DNA from: Sphingomonadales bacterium
Lineage (GTDB): Bacteria; Pseudomonadota; Alphaproteobacteria; Sphingomonadales; Sphingomonadaceae
Direction of reading: 5' to 3'
DNA length: 64,000 nucleotides
Assembly (NCBI GenBank): GCA_027486895.1
Contig: JAIXOE010000019.1
Span: forward strand, 1 to 64,000
How positions within the stretch are numbered: the stretch's first letter is position 1; each line of letters opens with the position of its first letter. Of the stretch, positions 53,614 to 62,745 are shown piece by piece. The notes beneath the pieces were generated by a model that worked only from the letters and a program-made list of their open reading frames with translations, did no database searches and was not told the DNA's origin. The translations under genes and the position numbers were made by a program.

Positions 53614-54318
53614 ATGACTGCGAATAAGCCCGGAGACCCAACAACACTGAACCGTCTATATGGCCGTTCAAAGGGTAAGAAGCTGCGGGTCGAGCAGGTG
53701 GATCTGGTCGACAATCTGCTGCCGCAAATTTCCTTGCCTGAAACGGGCGACTTGGGCAGCATGGAATTGTTCGGCGACGATCGCGCCATGCACTTCGAAA
53801 TCGGCTTTGGCGGTGGTGAGCATCTGGCTTATCGCGCCGACCTGTTACCCGACCACGGATTTATTGGCTGCGAACCGTTCATGAATGGTGTTGCGCAAGC
53901 GCTGTCGCATGTGCGTGAAGGCGCGCTGCGCAATGTGCGTTTGCATATGGGCGACGCGTTGGAAATGTTGCGCCGTGTACCCGACCAGTCACTCGCCTTC
54001 GTTTATCTTTTGCATCCCGACCCTTGGCCCAAGGCGCGGCATGTGAAGCGCCGGATGATGAACGACGGTCCGCTTGATCTGATCTACGCGAAATTGAAAC
54101 CAGGCGGAGAATTTCGTTTTGGCACTGACCATCCCGTTTATTTGCGACACGCATTGATGGTCATGCAGCGCCACCGGCACCAATTTAACTGGCTGTGCGA
54201 AGCCGCAGCAGACTTCCAAAACCGGCCGGGCGGTTGGCCAGAGACGCGATATGAAGCCAAAGCGCGCCGGCTAGGGCACGAAGTGTGGTATTTCCGATAC
54301 CAGCGCAAACCAGATTAA
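53614..54318 (+). CDS. trmB: tRNA (guanine-N7-)-methyltransferase
   Basis: The 234-residue protein has the SAM-binding FEIGFGGGEHLAYRA, FIGCEPFMNGVAQAL, and the catalytic HPDPWPKARHVKRRMM and FGTDHPVYLRHAL. It makes m7G46 in tRNA. The ATG at 53614 is preferred over an in-frame GTG at 53584 that lies inside a hairpin. It overlaps the convergent next gene by four bases. Confidence 0.93.
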   Translation: MTANKPGDPTTLNRLYGRSKGKKLRVEQVDLVDNLLPQISLPETGDLGSMELFGDDRAMHFEIGFGGGEHLAYRADLLPDHGFIGCEPFMNGVAQALSHVREGALRNVRLHMGDALEMLRRVPDQSLAFVYLLHPDPWPKARHVKRRMMNDGPLDLIYAKLKPGGEFRFGTDHPVYLRHALMVMQRHRHQFNWLCEAAADFQNRPGGWPETRYEAKARRLGHEVWYFRYQRKPD

Positions 54319-54869
54319 AACGCGCGGCTGCTCCCAGCATCAACTTTTTCGACCCATTCGGGGTAGAAACTGGGCTGGCGCTTTGACCATCCAGACGCGG
54401 TGGCAGCGGCTTCGCTAATCGACTGTAACAATATCTTGCGTTTGTTTGGGGGCAGATGCGGCATCGATGCGGCAGCACAAAATGCAGCAGGTAGCCACGG
54501 GCGCGCGTCGGCGCCAATGAGCCGCTCGTACAAGAACCGATAGGCAATAAAGCTATCAATCCGTCCCTGCCCCAAATCAAATGCCGACACGGTCACCAGC
54601 TGGGCCAGAAACGGCTCGGCATCTTGAAGAATGCTTGAGTCCGGAACCAACGCGCGAATGTCAGGCAACCGGTCGTAAAATGTGTGCTGTGCGTCGATCG
54701 ACGCCGCTTCGAGCGCATCGCGTGACCATAAGGCGATGGCATCTTTTCGGTCGAACGCTACGTCAAGCGAGCGCCTGATATATCGCTGGGTTGCGGCACT
54801 GAAGCCTGCAAATTCTTTCATTTCGGCCAAGGTCAGAAAGCCAGGGCCTTCGTGTGTTGTGTTCGTCAT
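54315..54869 (-). CDS. unknown helical protein
   Basis: The 184-residue protein is mainly helical (LTLAEMKEFAGFSAATQRYIRRSLDVAF, RDALEAASIDAQHTFYDRLPDI) with no membrane segment or signal. I recognise no family. It converges with trmB. Confidence 0.65.
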   Translation of the reverse strand: MTNTTHEGPGFLTLAEMKEFAGFSAATQRYIRRSLDVAFDRKDAIALWSRDALEAASIDAQHTFYDRLPDIRALVPDSSILQDAEPFLAQLVTVSAFDLGQGRIDSFIAYRFLYERLIGADARPWLPAAFCAAASMPHLPPNKRKILLQSISEAAATASGWSKRQPSFYPEWVEKVDAGSSRAF

Positions 54870-55031
54870 GGTATCAATCCCCTGTTACCACAGACTGCCA
54901 TCATCAGCTCAACATGGTTAGCGAATGATTAACGAACCGGCCAGAGAGAAAACATTCGACGAAATCGATGAAGCGTTCGACGAGAAACGGTGCGCGTGGT
55001 GCAACCCGCTGAAAATCAGCTATGAAAGCCT

Positions 55032-56159
55032 ATGGAGAACGTCACACCGCGAAAAGCACTGATTGGCCACCAGATGGCTTTACTCACGATTATCGGCTTC
55101 TGGGCTTTTTACGCACTCATCTTGTCACTGCGCGCGGCCTTGCTTGATTTTCCTGCGCAAGCAGTGTTGTTTGAACGTCGCCTCATGGTCGCTTTGGTGG
55201 GCGTATTGGTCACTTGGATTTTATATTTCGGTCTGCGGATGGCGGACCGGCAATCGCTTGGTTTCCGCGTTAGCGTCGCGTTTTTGGGCGCAATTCCCTG
55301 TGCAATCGTCCTTGCCTCCGCCAATTTCTACATCTTCAACCTGTACGACCCCATCAGCCTTTTCAAAGACCCAAGCGTCGGGCGCAGTTTTGAGGATCTA
55401 AAGGAACAATTGGGGTTGTCATTCTGGCAGGAAATTGCCGACATTTCCGTCACGCATTATTTTTTCCTGATAGCGTGGAGCTCGCTATATGTTGCAATAG
55501 GCTATGCACGTGAGGTTCGCGAAGCCGAGCGGAAAACATCCCGATTTGCGCAAGCAGCCCAAGATGCCGAACTGCGATCGCTACGGTATCAGGTTAATCC
55601 CCATTTCCTGTTCAACACACTGAACTCGCTCTCAAGCCTTGTCATAACCGGAAAGCCGCAAGAGGCCGAAGCGATGATCCAGAATTTGTCCAACTTTTAC
55701 CGAACGAGCCTGTCTTCTGATCCGCTGGAGGATGTAACGCTTGAAGAGGAAGTGGAGCTGCAAAGGCTTTATCTTGAAATCGAAAGCGTCCGCTATCCAA
55801 AACGGCTGCGCGTCAGCATCAACATTCCGCCCGATTTGATGAACCAACATGTGCCTGCACTCATTCTCCAGCCGCTTGTCGAAAATGCAATCAAATATGG
55901 CGTATCTCGCGCAACACGTCCGGTCTCAATTGCGATCAACGCGGAACGCCAGGACAATGAACTGATCCTGAGTGTCATTGATGATGGCGAAGCAATTGAA
56001 TCCGCCCACATCGGCGGAAATGGCATTGGCCTTGCGAATGTGCGCGACAGGCTGGAGGCACGATATAAATCCGCGGCACGCCTTGATACCCATTCTGTTA
56101 AAAGTGGAGGATTTATCGCGATACTCACTCTGCCTTTAAGCCACAGGATCACAGCATGA
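55032..56159 (+). CDS. LytS/YehU-type sensor histidine kinase
   Basis: The 375-residue protein has about four membrane segments (to residue 160), then the His_kinase domain with the phosphoacceptor in RYQVNPHFLFNTLNSLSSLV and a HATPase with LQPLVENAIKYGVSRA and GIGLANVRDRLEARY. It acts with the LytTR regulator that overlaps by ATGA. The signal is unknown. Confidence 0.9.
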   Translation: MENVTPRKALIGHQMALLTIIGFWAFYALILSLRAALLDFPAQAVLFERRLMVALVGVLVTWILYFGLRMADRQSLGFRVSVAFLGAIPCAIVLASANFYIFNLYDPISLFKDPSVGRSFEDLKEQLGLSFWQEIADISVTHYFFLIAWSSLYVAIGYAREVREAERKTSRFAQAAQDAELRSLRYQVNPHFLFNTLNSLSSLVITGKPQEAEAMIQNLSNFYRTSLSSDPLEDVTLEEEVELQRLYLEIESVRYPKRLRVSINIPPDLMNQHVPALILQPLVENAIKYGVSRATRPVSIAINAERQDNELILSVIDDGEAIESAHIGGNGIGLANVRDRLEARYKSAARLDTHSVKSGGFIAILTLPLSHRITA

Positions 56160-56899
56160 AGCGTCTGCGCACTTTGATTGTCGACGATGAACCATTGGCC
56201 ATCGAGCGGCTGGAAACCCTCAGCGCCGATCACCCGGTCATCGAAATTGTCGGGACGGCGAACGATGGGGTTGAGGCGCTGCGCATTGCACAGCAGCTTA
56301 CGCCAGACCTCATTTTCCTCGACATTGGAATGCCAAAAATGGACGGCATCAACGCCGCCCGTGCTTTGGGCCTGATGAGCAAAAAGCCTGCCATCATTTT
56401 AATAACGGCCTACGACAATTTTGCGGTCGAAGCCTTTGACCTTGATATTATCGATTATGTTTTAAAGCCGGTATCAAGTGAGCGGCTGGGCCGCGCGATT
56501 GCCCGTGCCAGCAGTACGCAAGATGCAGAGGCCACTCCTGCAACAACCTCAACAAAATCTGACAATCGCTATGCGCACGAATTCTGGGTATCACATCGCG
56601 CCGAACTTATCCGTATCGCCGCAATGGATATCGAGCGGATCGAGGCCGAGCGCGATTACATGCGGCTACACACTGCGGGACGGAGCTATCTATTGCATCA
56701 AACTATCTCGACGCTTGAGCAGCGGCTCGACCCTGACCAATTCCAACGAATCCACCGGAGCCATATTGTGCGTAGAGACCTGATTACCGGGCTGCGGCAC
56801 GAAGGCGGCGGCGTTTGGCATGCGTTGTTGGGTGAGGATTTGTCGATGCGCATCGGACGCAAATATCTGGCCGAGGTCAAGCGACTCGCTGGAAAATAG
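56156..56899 (+). CDS. LytTR response regulator
   Basis: The 247-residue protein joins a receiver domain (LIVDDEPLAIERLE; acceptor Asp in LIFLDIGMPKMDGI; ITAYDNFAVEAFD; KPV) with a C-terminal LytTR DNA-binding domain (IDIERIEAERDYMRLHT, LHQTISTLEQRL, FQRIHRSHIVRRD). It is coupled to the kinase gene. Confidence 0.93.
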   Translation: MKRLRTLIVDDEPLAIERLETLSADHPVIEIVGTANDGVEALRIAQQLTPDLIFLDIGMPKMDGINAARALGLMSKKPAIILITAYDNFAVEAFDLDIIDYVLKPVSSERLGRAIARASSTQDAEATPATTSTKSDNRYAHEFWVSHRAELIRIAAMDIERIEAERDYMRLHTAGRSYLLHQTISTLEQRLDPDQFQRIHRSHIVRRDLITGLRHEGGGVWHALLGEDLSMRIGRKYLAEVKRLAGK

Positions 56900-56947
56900 C
56901 AGGCTCCGACGAAATGCGCCGGAGGCTGCTAATTTGATCGCCGCGTT

Positions 56948-57289
56948 TTAGTTCGTACCGACGCGGGTCGTGTCCTCAAATGCGAGCCGGCGCTTGTCCA
57001 TATAAGCGGCGATAATCCGCTGGCTTTCAGGCGCGGCGCGCAGATAAGCTTGCTTTTCGCAAGCCCTTTGGTCCTGGCGTTCTTCGATGGTGAATCCGCG
57101 CGGCGTTCCGCAGACTTGCTTCACAGCCTGCTTGATTCGGAGTGCCAGACGCTCACGTCCGGCGGTGGACGACAGATCAAGATCAGCATGCCGCACTTCT
57201 TTCGTTTTCCAGTCCGCCATAGCGGGAGAAGCAGAAATGAGTGTTGCAGCTGTCGTCAGAGACAATAATATTAGCTTGGGGGTAGCCAT
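56948..57289 (-). CDS. UrcA family periplasmic protein
   Basis: The 113-residue protein has a signal peptide (MATPKLILLSLTTAATLISASPAMA) and the UrcA pattern: VRHADLDLSSTAGRERLALRIKQAVKQVCG, a late cysteine in DQRACEKQA. The ATG at 57289 follows AAAGG. The family is common in sphingomonads and caulobacters; its function is unknown. Confidence 0.85.
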   Translation of the reverse strand: MATPKLILLSLTTAATLISASPAMADWKTKEVRHADLDLSSTAGRERLALRIKQAVKQVCGTPRGFTIEERQDQRACEKQAYLRAAPESQRIIAAYMDKRRLAFEDTTRVGTN

Positions 57290-57548
57290 ACATAAACCTT
57301 TCAAAATGGCTGCTGCATTAAGCAGTCAGCCACAGGGGGAGAGGGTTGCAGGCGGGCCGACATCGGAAGCTGGGGAGCATGAAGAAAGCCCGACCTGCGA
57401 TGTTGGAAATAGCGCGACTGTATTGCTCGCGCATGACACTTTCGATTAAGCGCAAAGACGGTCGATTGTTCGACCAGCGTCGCGGCAAACGCACCAATTG
57501 GATCGACCAACGCCCGAAGGCTCTATTTCGTCAGCCAATTTGGGTTGC

Positions 57549-58544
57549 TTAAATGAGGCCAGCAAGTGGGCTGGACGGATCAGCATACATGCGCCTTCCC
57601 ATGCGGCCCGCCAGATATGCCATGCGGCCGGATTGGACGGCCAGTTTCATGGCAGTTGCCATGGCAACGGGGTCCTTAGCTTCTGCAATGGCCGTGTTCA
57701 TCAAAACACCATCGCAGCCCAGTTCCATCGCAACTGCTGCGTCAGACGCCGTACCCACTCCTGCGTCGACGAGGACGGGAACTTTCGCGCCCTCGACAAT
57801 CAAGCGGATGGTCACACGATTTTGAATGCCAAGCCCCGAACCGATAGGGGCGCCCAACGGCATCACAGCAACAGCGCCGGCATCTTCAAGCTGCTTGGCG
57901 GCGATAGGATCATCGACGCAATAGACCATTGGCAAGAAACCCTCCTTTGCCAATATTTCGGTCGCCTTCAATGTCTCGCGCATATCGGGGTAGAGCGTTT
58001 TCGCTTCCCCAAGCACTTCAAGCTTTACTAAGTCCCATCCGCCCGCCTCACGTGCCAGACGAAGCGTTCGTATCGCGTCATCCGCAGTAAAGCAGCCAGC
58101 AGTGTTTGGCAGATAGGTGTATTTCTTGGGATCAATATAATCCGTCAACATGGGCGCTTTTGGGTCGGAGACGTTTACCCGCCTGACAGCGACCGTGATA
58201 ATCTCCGCACCCGATGCCACAAGCGCTGCGGCATTTTGTTCGAAGTCCTTATATTTGCCCGTCCCGACAATCAGCCGCGATGTGAAATGGCGACCTGCTA
58301 CAGACCAGCCATCGTCTTGCCCGCCACCCACGAAATGGACGATTTCCAAAACATCGCCATCAGCCAAGTGCACATTTTCCAATGTGGAACGCGAGACGAT
58401 TTCAAGATTGCGTTCGACCGCGACCTTTGCGGGATCCAGTCCAATATCGCGCACAAGATCGGCGACGGTTGCCGCAACCCGAAATTGCCGCGGTTCGCCG
58501 TTCAGCGTGAGGGAGATAGAATCGGTGGAAAGGGAAGAGGTCAT
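57549..58544 (-). CDS. thiG: fused sulfur carrier ThiS / thiazole synthase ThiG
   Basis: The 331-residue protein begins with a ThiS domain ([11 protein letters not shown] to VHFVGGG, ending in the Gly-Gly that becomes the thiocarboxylate, near residue 73). It continues as ThiG ([56 protein letters not shown]). Together they form the thiazole ring of thiamine. The internal GG is held in the fusion as in some alphaproteobacteria. No TPP riboswitch is seen upstream. Confidence 0.92.
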   Translation of the reverse strand: MTSSLSTDSISLTLNGEPRQFRVAATVADLVRDIGLDPAKVAVERNLEIVSRSTLENVHLADGDVLEIVHFVGGGQDDGWSVAGRHFTSRLIVGTGKYKDFEQNAAALVASGAEIITVAVRRVNVSDPKAPMLTDYIDPKKYTYLPNTAGCFTADDAIRTLRLAREAGGWDLVKLEVLGEAKTLYPDMRETLKATEILAKEGFLPMVYCVDDPIAAKQLEDAGAVAVMPLGAPIGSGLGIQNRVTIRLIVEGAKVPVLVDAGVGTASDAAVAMELGCDGVLMNTAIAEAKDPVAMATAMKLAVQSGRMAYLAGRMGRRMYADPSSPLAGLI

Positions 58545-58631
58545 TTCATCTCGCTATTTTTATCGACGGGCATATAGTGCCGGAATGATGCGGTTCGCAA
58601 CCGCTGCTTTGACAATATCAGGGGACGTCAT

Positions 58632-59072
58632 TTGGCTGATAAGCCGATAATCTTTGTTCTGAACGGACCAAATCTCAACTTACTTGGAACAAGAGAGCCT
58701 GAAATCTACGGCACCGATACGCTTGATGACATTGCGGGACATCTTGATGATCGCGCCAGCGCAGCCGGTGCCTCGATCGATTTCCGTCAGTCAAACCATG
58801 AAGGGCATCTTGTCGACTGGTTGCAGGAGGCACAAGCCGTGGGAGCAAAGGCCGTGTTGTTGAACGCGGCAGGATACACCCACACCTCGGTCGCAATTCT
58901 TGATGCAATAAAAGCCATCACAGTCCCTGTTTTCGAGGTTCATTTGTCTGATCCACACACGCGCGAACCGTTCCGGCATTTGAGTTATGTGAGCATGGGC
59001 GCAAAGGCGGTGTTTGCAGGGCATGGCGCAAAGTCGTACGAACTCGCGCTAGACGCGGCGTTGCAAGTTTGA
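58632..59072 (+). CDS. aroQ: type II 3-dehydroquinate dehydratase
   Basis: The 146-residue protein has FVLNGPNLNLLGTREPEIYG, the active-site loop, RQSNHEGHLVDWLQEA, LNAAGYTHTSVAI and EVHLSDPHTREPFRHLSY. It removes water from 3-dehydroquinate in the shikimate pathway. It starts with TTG behind GGGGAC and leads aroQ-accB-accC. Confidence 0.95.
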   Translation: MADKPIIFVLNGPNLNLLGTREPEIYGTDTLDDIAGHLDDRASAAGASIDFRQSNHEGHLVDWLQEAQAVGAKAVLLNAAGYTHTSVAILDAIKAITVPVFEVHLSDPHTREPFRHLSYVSMGAKAVFAGHGAKSYELALDAALQV

Positions 59073-59116
59073 CATTAGGCGCAACATTGCAAGTTTAGGG
59101 GCGCAAGGAGTTTTAA

Positions 59117-59590
59117 ATGGCGGCGAAAACAGGAAATACTGGCAGCATGCAGGTTGATACGGACTTGGTCCGCGAACTCGCGGCCATGTTGAACGACACT
59201 GGTCTCAGCGAAATTGAGGTTGAAGACGGCGAACGCAAAATTCGCGTGTCGCGGACCATGACGGCTGTGGCTGCGCCTATGGCTGCAGCGCCAGTTGCTG
59301 TTTCGGCACCTGCTGTTGCCTCGGCCGCGGAAACACCAAGCGCACCTGCAACCGCAGCGAATGCATTGAAGTCACCTATGGTGGGTACTGTTTACCTGAC
59401 ACCTGAACCCGACGCTGCACCCTTTGTCAGCATCGGCCAGCAAGTAAAGGCAGGCGACACTGTTCTGATCATTGAGGCAATGAAGGTCATGAACCCAATC
59501 ATTGCGCCCAATGCAGGGACAGTCACGGCAATTTACGTCGAAAGCGGGCAGCCCGTTGAGTTTGACCAGCCAATGCTGGTGATTGCTTAA
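59117..59590 (+). CDS. accB: biotin carboxyl carrier protein of acetyl-CoA carboxylase
   Basis: The 157-residue protein has a helical N-terminal segment ([30 protein letters not shown]), an Ala/Pro-rich linker, and a C-terminal biotinyl domain with the biotin lysine in [10 protein letters not shown]. It works with AccC (three bases downstream) in the first step of fatty acid synthesis. Confidence 0.95.
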   Translation: MAAKTGNTGSMQVDTDLVRELAAMLNDTGLSEIEVEDGERKIRVSRTMTAVAAPMAAAPVAVSAPAVASAAETPSAPATAANALKSPMVGTVYLTPEPDAAPFVSIGQQVKAGDTVLIIEAMKVMNPIIAPNAGTVTAIYVESGQPVEFDQPMLVIA

Positions 59591-59593
59591 CCC

Positions 59594-60943
59594 ATGGCGA
59601 TCGAAAAAATCCTTATCGCCAACCGCGGCGAAATCGCGCTTCGCATTCACCGTGCGGCGCACGAAATGGGGATCAAGACTGTTGCCGTGCATTCGACAGC
59701 GGATGCCGACGCTATGCATGTGCGCCTCGCCGACGAAGCCATTTGTATCGGCCCGCCATCGGCGACCGACAGCTATTTGAATATACCGGCGATTATTTCA
59801 GCCGCGGAAATCAGCCATGCTGACGCCATTCACCCCGGCTATGGCTTTCTGTCGGAAAACGCGCAGTTTGCGGAAATCGTCGAGAGCCACAACATCAAAT
59901 GGATTGGCCCCAAGCCAGAACATATCCGCACGATGGGAGACAAGGTTGAAGCTAAGCGTTCAGCGGGTGCGCTGGGCTTGCCGCTTGTACCCGGTTCTGA
60001 CGGCGCAATTGAACATGTCGATGAAGCCAAGGCGATTGCCCGCGAAATTGGCTATCCGGTAATTATTAAAGCTGCATCGGGTGGCGGTGGCCGCGGCATG
60101 AAGGTCGTCAATAGCGAAGAAGAGCTTGAGACCCAAATGCAGCAAGCAGGGTCCGAAGCCAAAGCCGCCTTTGGTGATGCGACGGTCTACCTTGAAAAAT
60201 ATCTCGGCAATCCGCGCCACATTGAATTCCAGATTTTTGGTGATGGCAATGGCAACGCAGTCCATTTGGGCGAACGCGATTGTTCGCTGCAACGTCGCCA
60301 CCAGAAAGTTCTGGAAGAAGCGCCCTCGCCCGTTCTTGCGACCGCTGAACGTGACCGCATGGGAAATATCTGTGCCAAGGCTATGGCCGACATGGGCTAT
60401 CGCGGTGCAGGTACTATTGAGTTTCTATGGGAAAACGGTGAGTTCTACTTCATCGAAATGAACACTCGGCTTCAGGTCGAGCACCCGGTTACCGAAATGA
60501 TTACTGGCATTGACCTCGTCCGCGAGCAAATTCGCGTCGCAGAGGGTAAGCCGCTTTCGTTCACGCAAGAAGATGTGACCTTCACGGGCCATGCGGTCGA
60601 ATGCCGGATTAACGCTGAAGACCCGCAAACCTTCATGCCGTCGCCGGGAACCGTGACATGGTATCACCCGCCTGGCGGTCTCTATGTTCGGGTCGATAGC
60701 GGCCTCTATCATGGTTATAAAGTTCCGCCTTATTATGACAGCATGATCGCGAAACTGATTGTGTATGGCCAGACTCGCGAAGGTTGCCTCATGCGGCTTC
60801 GCCGGGCGCTTGGCGAATTCGTGATCGAAGGCATGAAGACCACCATTCCGCTTCACCAAAGACTTTTGGAAGAGCCCGATTTCCAAAACGGGAATTACAC
60901 CATTAAATGGCTTGAAGAATGGCTGGCGAAGGACGCGAAATAA
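59594..60943 (+). CDS. accC: biotin carboxylase subunit of acetyl-CoA carboxylase
   Basis: The 449-residue ATP-grasp enzyme has [37 protein letters not shown], the P-loop [34 protein letters not shown] and [14 protein letters not shown]. It carboxylates biotin on AccB. Its end overlaps the VanX-like gene by 25 bases. Confidence 0.97.
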   Translation: MAIEKILIANRGEIALRIHRAAHEMGIKTVAVHSTADADAMHVRLADEAICIGPPSATDSYLNIPAIISAAEISHADAIHPGYGFLSENAQFAEIVESHNIKWIGPKPEHIRTMGDKVEAKRSAGALGLPLVPGSDGAIEHVDEAKAIAREIGYPVIIKAASGGGGRGMKVVNSEEELETQMQQAGSEAKAAFGDATVYLEKYLGNPRHIEFQIFGDGNGNAVHLGERDCSLQRRHQKVLEEAPSPVLATAERDRMGNICAKAMADMGYRGAGTIEFLWENGEFYFIEMNTRLQVEHPVTEMITGIDLVREQIRVAEGKPLSFTQEDVTFTGHAVECRINAEDPQTFMPSPGTVTWYHPPGGLYVRVDSGLYHGYKVPPYYDSMIAKLIVYGQTREGCLMRLRRALGEFVIEGMKTTIPLHQRLLEEPDFQNGNYTIKWLEEWLAKDAK

Positions 60944-61632
60944 ACTTCTCCCGCCGGGAGGTGGCTTTGGGGCTGGCGGTGCTTCCGCTGGCAAGCTGCG
61001 TTCCTGCCGGGCCAGACCCCGATGTCTCGTTCGTCCCGGCCAAAGCTGCCGCAAAGCTTGAAGCAAGTGATCCAAAGCGCCTGGTCGAGTTGGTAAAACT
61101 CGATCCTGCGATCAAGCTCGATATGCGCTATGCAACCACCAACAATTTCACGGGGCGGGTGTTGTATAATGAATCGCGGGCTTTTCTAGCATCGCCTGCC
61201 GCCCAAGCGGTCGCGCGCGCCAGTAAGGCAGCACAAGCGGATGGATTCGGCCTAAATATTTACGACGCCTATCGCCCTTGGCGCGTGACCAAGAAATTAT
61301 GGGACGCAACACCAGTGGGCCCCAAGAAAAATTATGTGGCCAACCCGAAACGCGGGTCAAAACACAATCGTGGCTGTGCCGTCGATTTGACTTTGTATGA
61401 CCTGCGCACTGGACAGCTTGTCGAGATGCCTACGGAGTTCGATGATTTTTCGGAAAAGGCACATCGCGATTATATGGGTGCAACGTCAGCCGCTTTGGCC
61501 AACCGTGCCCGCTTGCAAGGCTATTTGGAGGCTGAAGGGTTTGTCGGCCTTTCCAACGAATGGTGGCATTTCGATTTCACTGGTTGGGAGCAGTTCCCGG
61601 TGATGGACACACCATTTAATAAAATCGCTTAG
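60919..61632 (+). CDS. D-alanyl-D-alanine dipeptidase-like lipoprotein (VanX/DdpX family)
   Basis: The 237-residue protein has a lipobox (LPLASC near residue 27) and the M15 zinc peptidase signatures: [30 protein letters not shown] and EWWHFDF. VanX relatives cut D-Ala-D-Ala; outside resistance operons they recycle wall peptides, which is likely here as no van genes are near. It overlaps accC by 25 bases. Confidence 0.88.
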   Translation: MAGEGREINFSRREVALGLAVLPLASCVPAGPDPDVSFVPAKAAAKLEASDPKRLVELVKLDPAIKLDMRYATTNNFTGRVLYNESRAFLASPAAQAVARASKAAQADGFGLNIYDAYRPWRVTKKLWDATPVGPKKNYVANPKRGSKHNRGCAVDLTLYDLRTGQLVEMPTEFDDFSEKAHRDYMGATSAALANRARLQGYLEAEGFVGLSNEWWHFDFTGWEQFPVMDTPFNKIA

Positions 61633-61756
61633 CAAAACCGTTCATCAAAACGCTTCCTTTCATGAATATGTATAAGCAGTTCAGCTTCGCTTCAGTTGAA
61701 TGCGGGCAGAAAGAGCCCAACGCAGAAGCATGGTGCCTCTGCCATGGGAACATGCC

Positions 61757-62641
61757 GTGAAAAAATTTATCCTAATGACTTTGGTTACTGCGACCGCGCT
61801 TTCGCCGGTATCAGCATTTGCAGCGGACATCGTTCCAACTTCAATGAATATCGCATCTGCGTTCGATGATACTGCTGGCTTTCAGCGCGAAGACCGTAGA
61901 GCCGAGCGTCAAGCCGCACGTGCCGAACGAACTGCGGAACAGCGGATGGAAAGGCGTGCAGAGCGTCAAGAAAACCAACCAGACCGCGCTCAACGTGTTC
62001 AGCCTGCACAGGCTCAAGCACCGCAGCCTGACGTTGAACGCCCTCAACGCCAACGCGATATCGTGCGCACTGAACGCAGGGACGCAAGCCAAGACGGGCG
62101 CTATTATGACCGCAACCGTGATGGCAACCTGGACCGCCAGTGGGACCGCAACCGTGATGGAAATCTCGACCGTAATTGGGACCGGAACCGCGACGGACGC
62201 CTAGACCGTCGGCTTGACCGCAATGATGATGAACGCATTGACCGTCGTTATGACCGAAACCGCAATGGCCAGCTGGACCGCCGCGTCGACCGCAACGACG
62301 ACAACCGCTTAGACCGGTTGCGTGGCAATGATCGTTGGACCAACAATTGGCGCAATGACCGCCGTTACGATTGGCGCAGCTACCGACAGAGCAACAGCAA
62401 TTATTATCGTCCCGGACGCTATTACTCGCCATATCGCGGCCACAACTACAGCCGCATTTCGATCGGATTTTCGCTCGGGTCGGGATATTACGGATCGCGT
62501 TACTGGATAAACGATCCCTGGGAATATCGTCTGCCCGCGGCATATGGGACGTACCGTTGGGTTCGCTATTATGACGATGTCTTGTTGGTAGATATCCGCA
62601 ACGGCCGTGTCGTTGACGTCATCCGGGATTTCTTCTGGTAA
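61757..62641 (+). CDS. RcnB-like secreted protein with six EF-hand-like repeats
   Basis: The 294-residue protein starts with GTG and a signal peptide (KKFILMTLVTATALSPVSAFAAD). An Arg/Glu-rich coil (EDRRAERQAARAERTAEQR) follows, then a 12-residue repeat block (62108-62323) of the form DRNRDGNLDRxW, and a C-terminal RcnB-type domain (YRLPAAYGTYRWVRYYDDVLLVDIRNGRVVDVI). RcnB proteins are periplasmic and tied to nickel/cobalt efflux. An in-frame ATG at 61730 is an alternative start. Confidence 0.8.
   Translation: MKKFILMTLVTATALSPVSAFAADIVPTSMNIASAFDDTAGFQREDRRAERQAARAERTAEQRMERRAERQENQPDRAQRVQPAQAQAPQPDVERPQRQRDIVRTERRDASQDGRYYDRNRDGNLDRQWDRNRDGNLDRNWDRNRDGRLDRRLDRNDDERIDRRYDRNRNGQLDRRVDRNDDNRLDRLRGNDRWTNNWRNDRRYDWRSYRQSNSNYYRPGRYYSPYRGHNYSRISIGFSLGSGYYGSRYWINDPWEYRLPAAYGTYRWVRYYDDVLLVDIRNGRVVDVIRDFFW
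62108..62323 (+). repeat. six tandem 36-bp repeats coding DxNxDGxLD loops
   Basis: Units start at 62108, 62144, 62180, 62216, 62252 and 62288, each 36 bases (12 residues). The Asp and Asn spacing with a central Gly mirrors the first nine positions of an EF-hand calcium loop, though no flanking helices are evident. The last units drift (NDDERID, NDDNRLD). Confidence 0.85.
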
Positions 62642-62652
62642 GCAGCAATTTC

Positions 62653-62685
62653 AAAGCCCGGGCTATTCCAGTCCGGGCTTTTTTT
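62653..62685 (+). terminator. intrinsic terminator after the RcnB-like gene
   Basis: AAAGCCCGG and CCGGGCTTT form a 9-bp stem around an 11-base loop and are followed by a T run. It lies 12 bases past the stop codon. Confidence 0.9.
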
Positions 62686-62745
62686 GCTTGTAACATCACC
62701 TTAAGCTGACCAAGCTCCCGTGCATAACATGGGAGAGGTTTTTTG

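Noticed and set aside
56898-56930. hairpin after the LytTR gene as terminator
   Set aside because: The stem has a mismatch and no T run follows, so it is too weak to list as a feature.
58545-58631. TPP riboswitch before thiSG
   Set aside because: The conserved CTGAGA core is missing and the leader is only 87 bases, shared with the divergent aroQ promoter; only a 6-bp hairpin at 58590-58604 is seen.
61785-62543. 252-residue minus-strand frame with repeated HGCGHN-like units
   Set aside because: The repeats are the complement of the DRNRDG repeat block; coding bias favours the plus strand gene with signal peptide.
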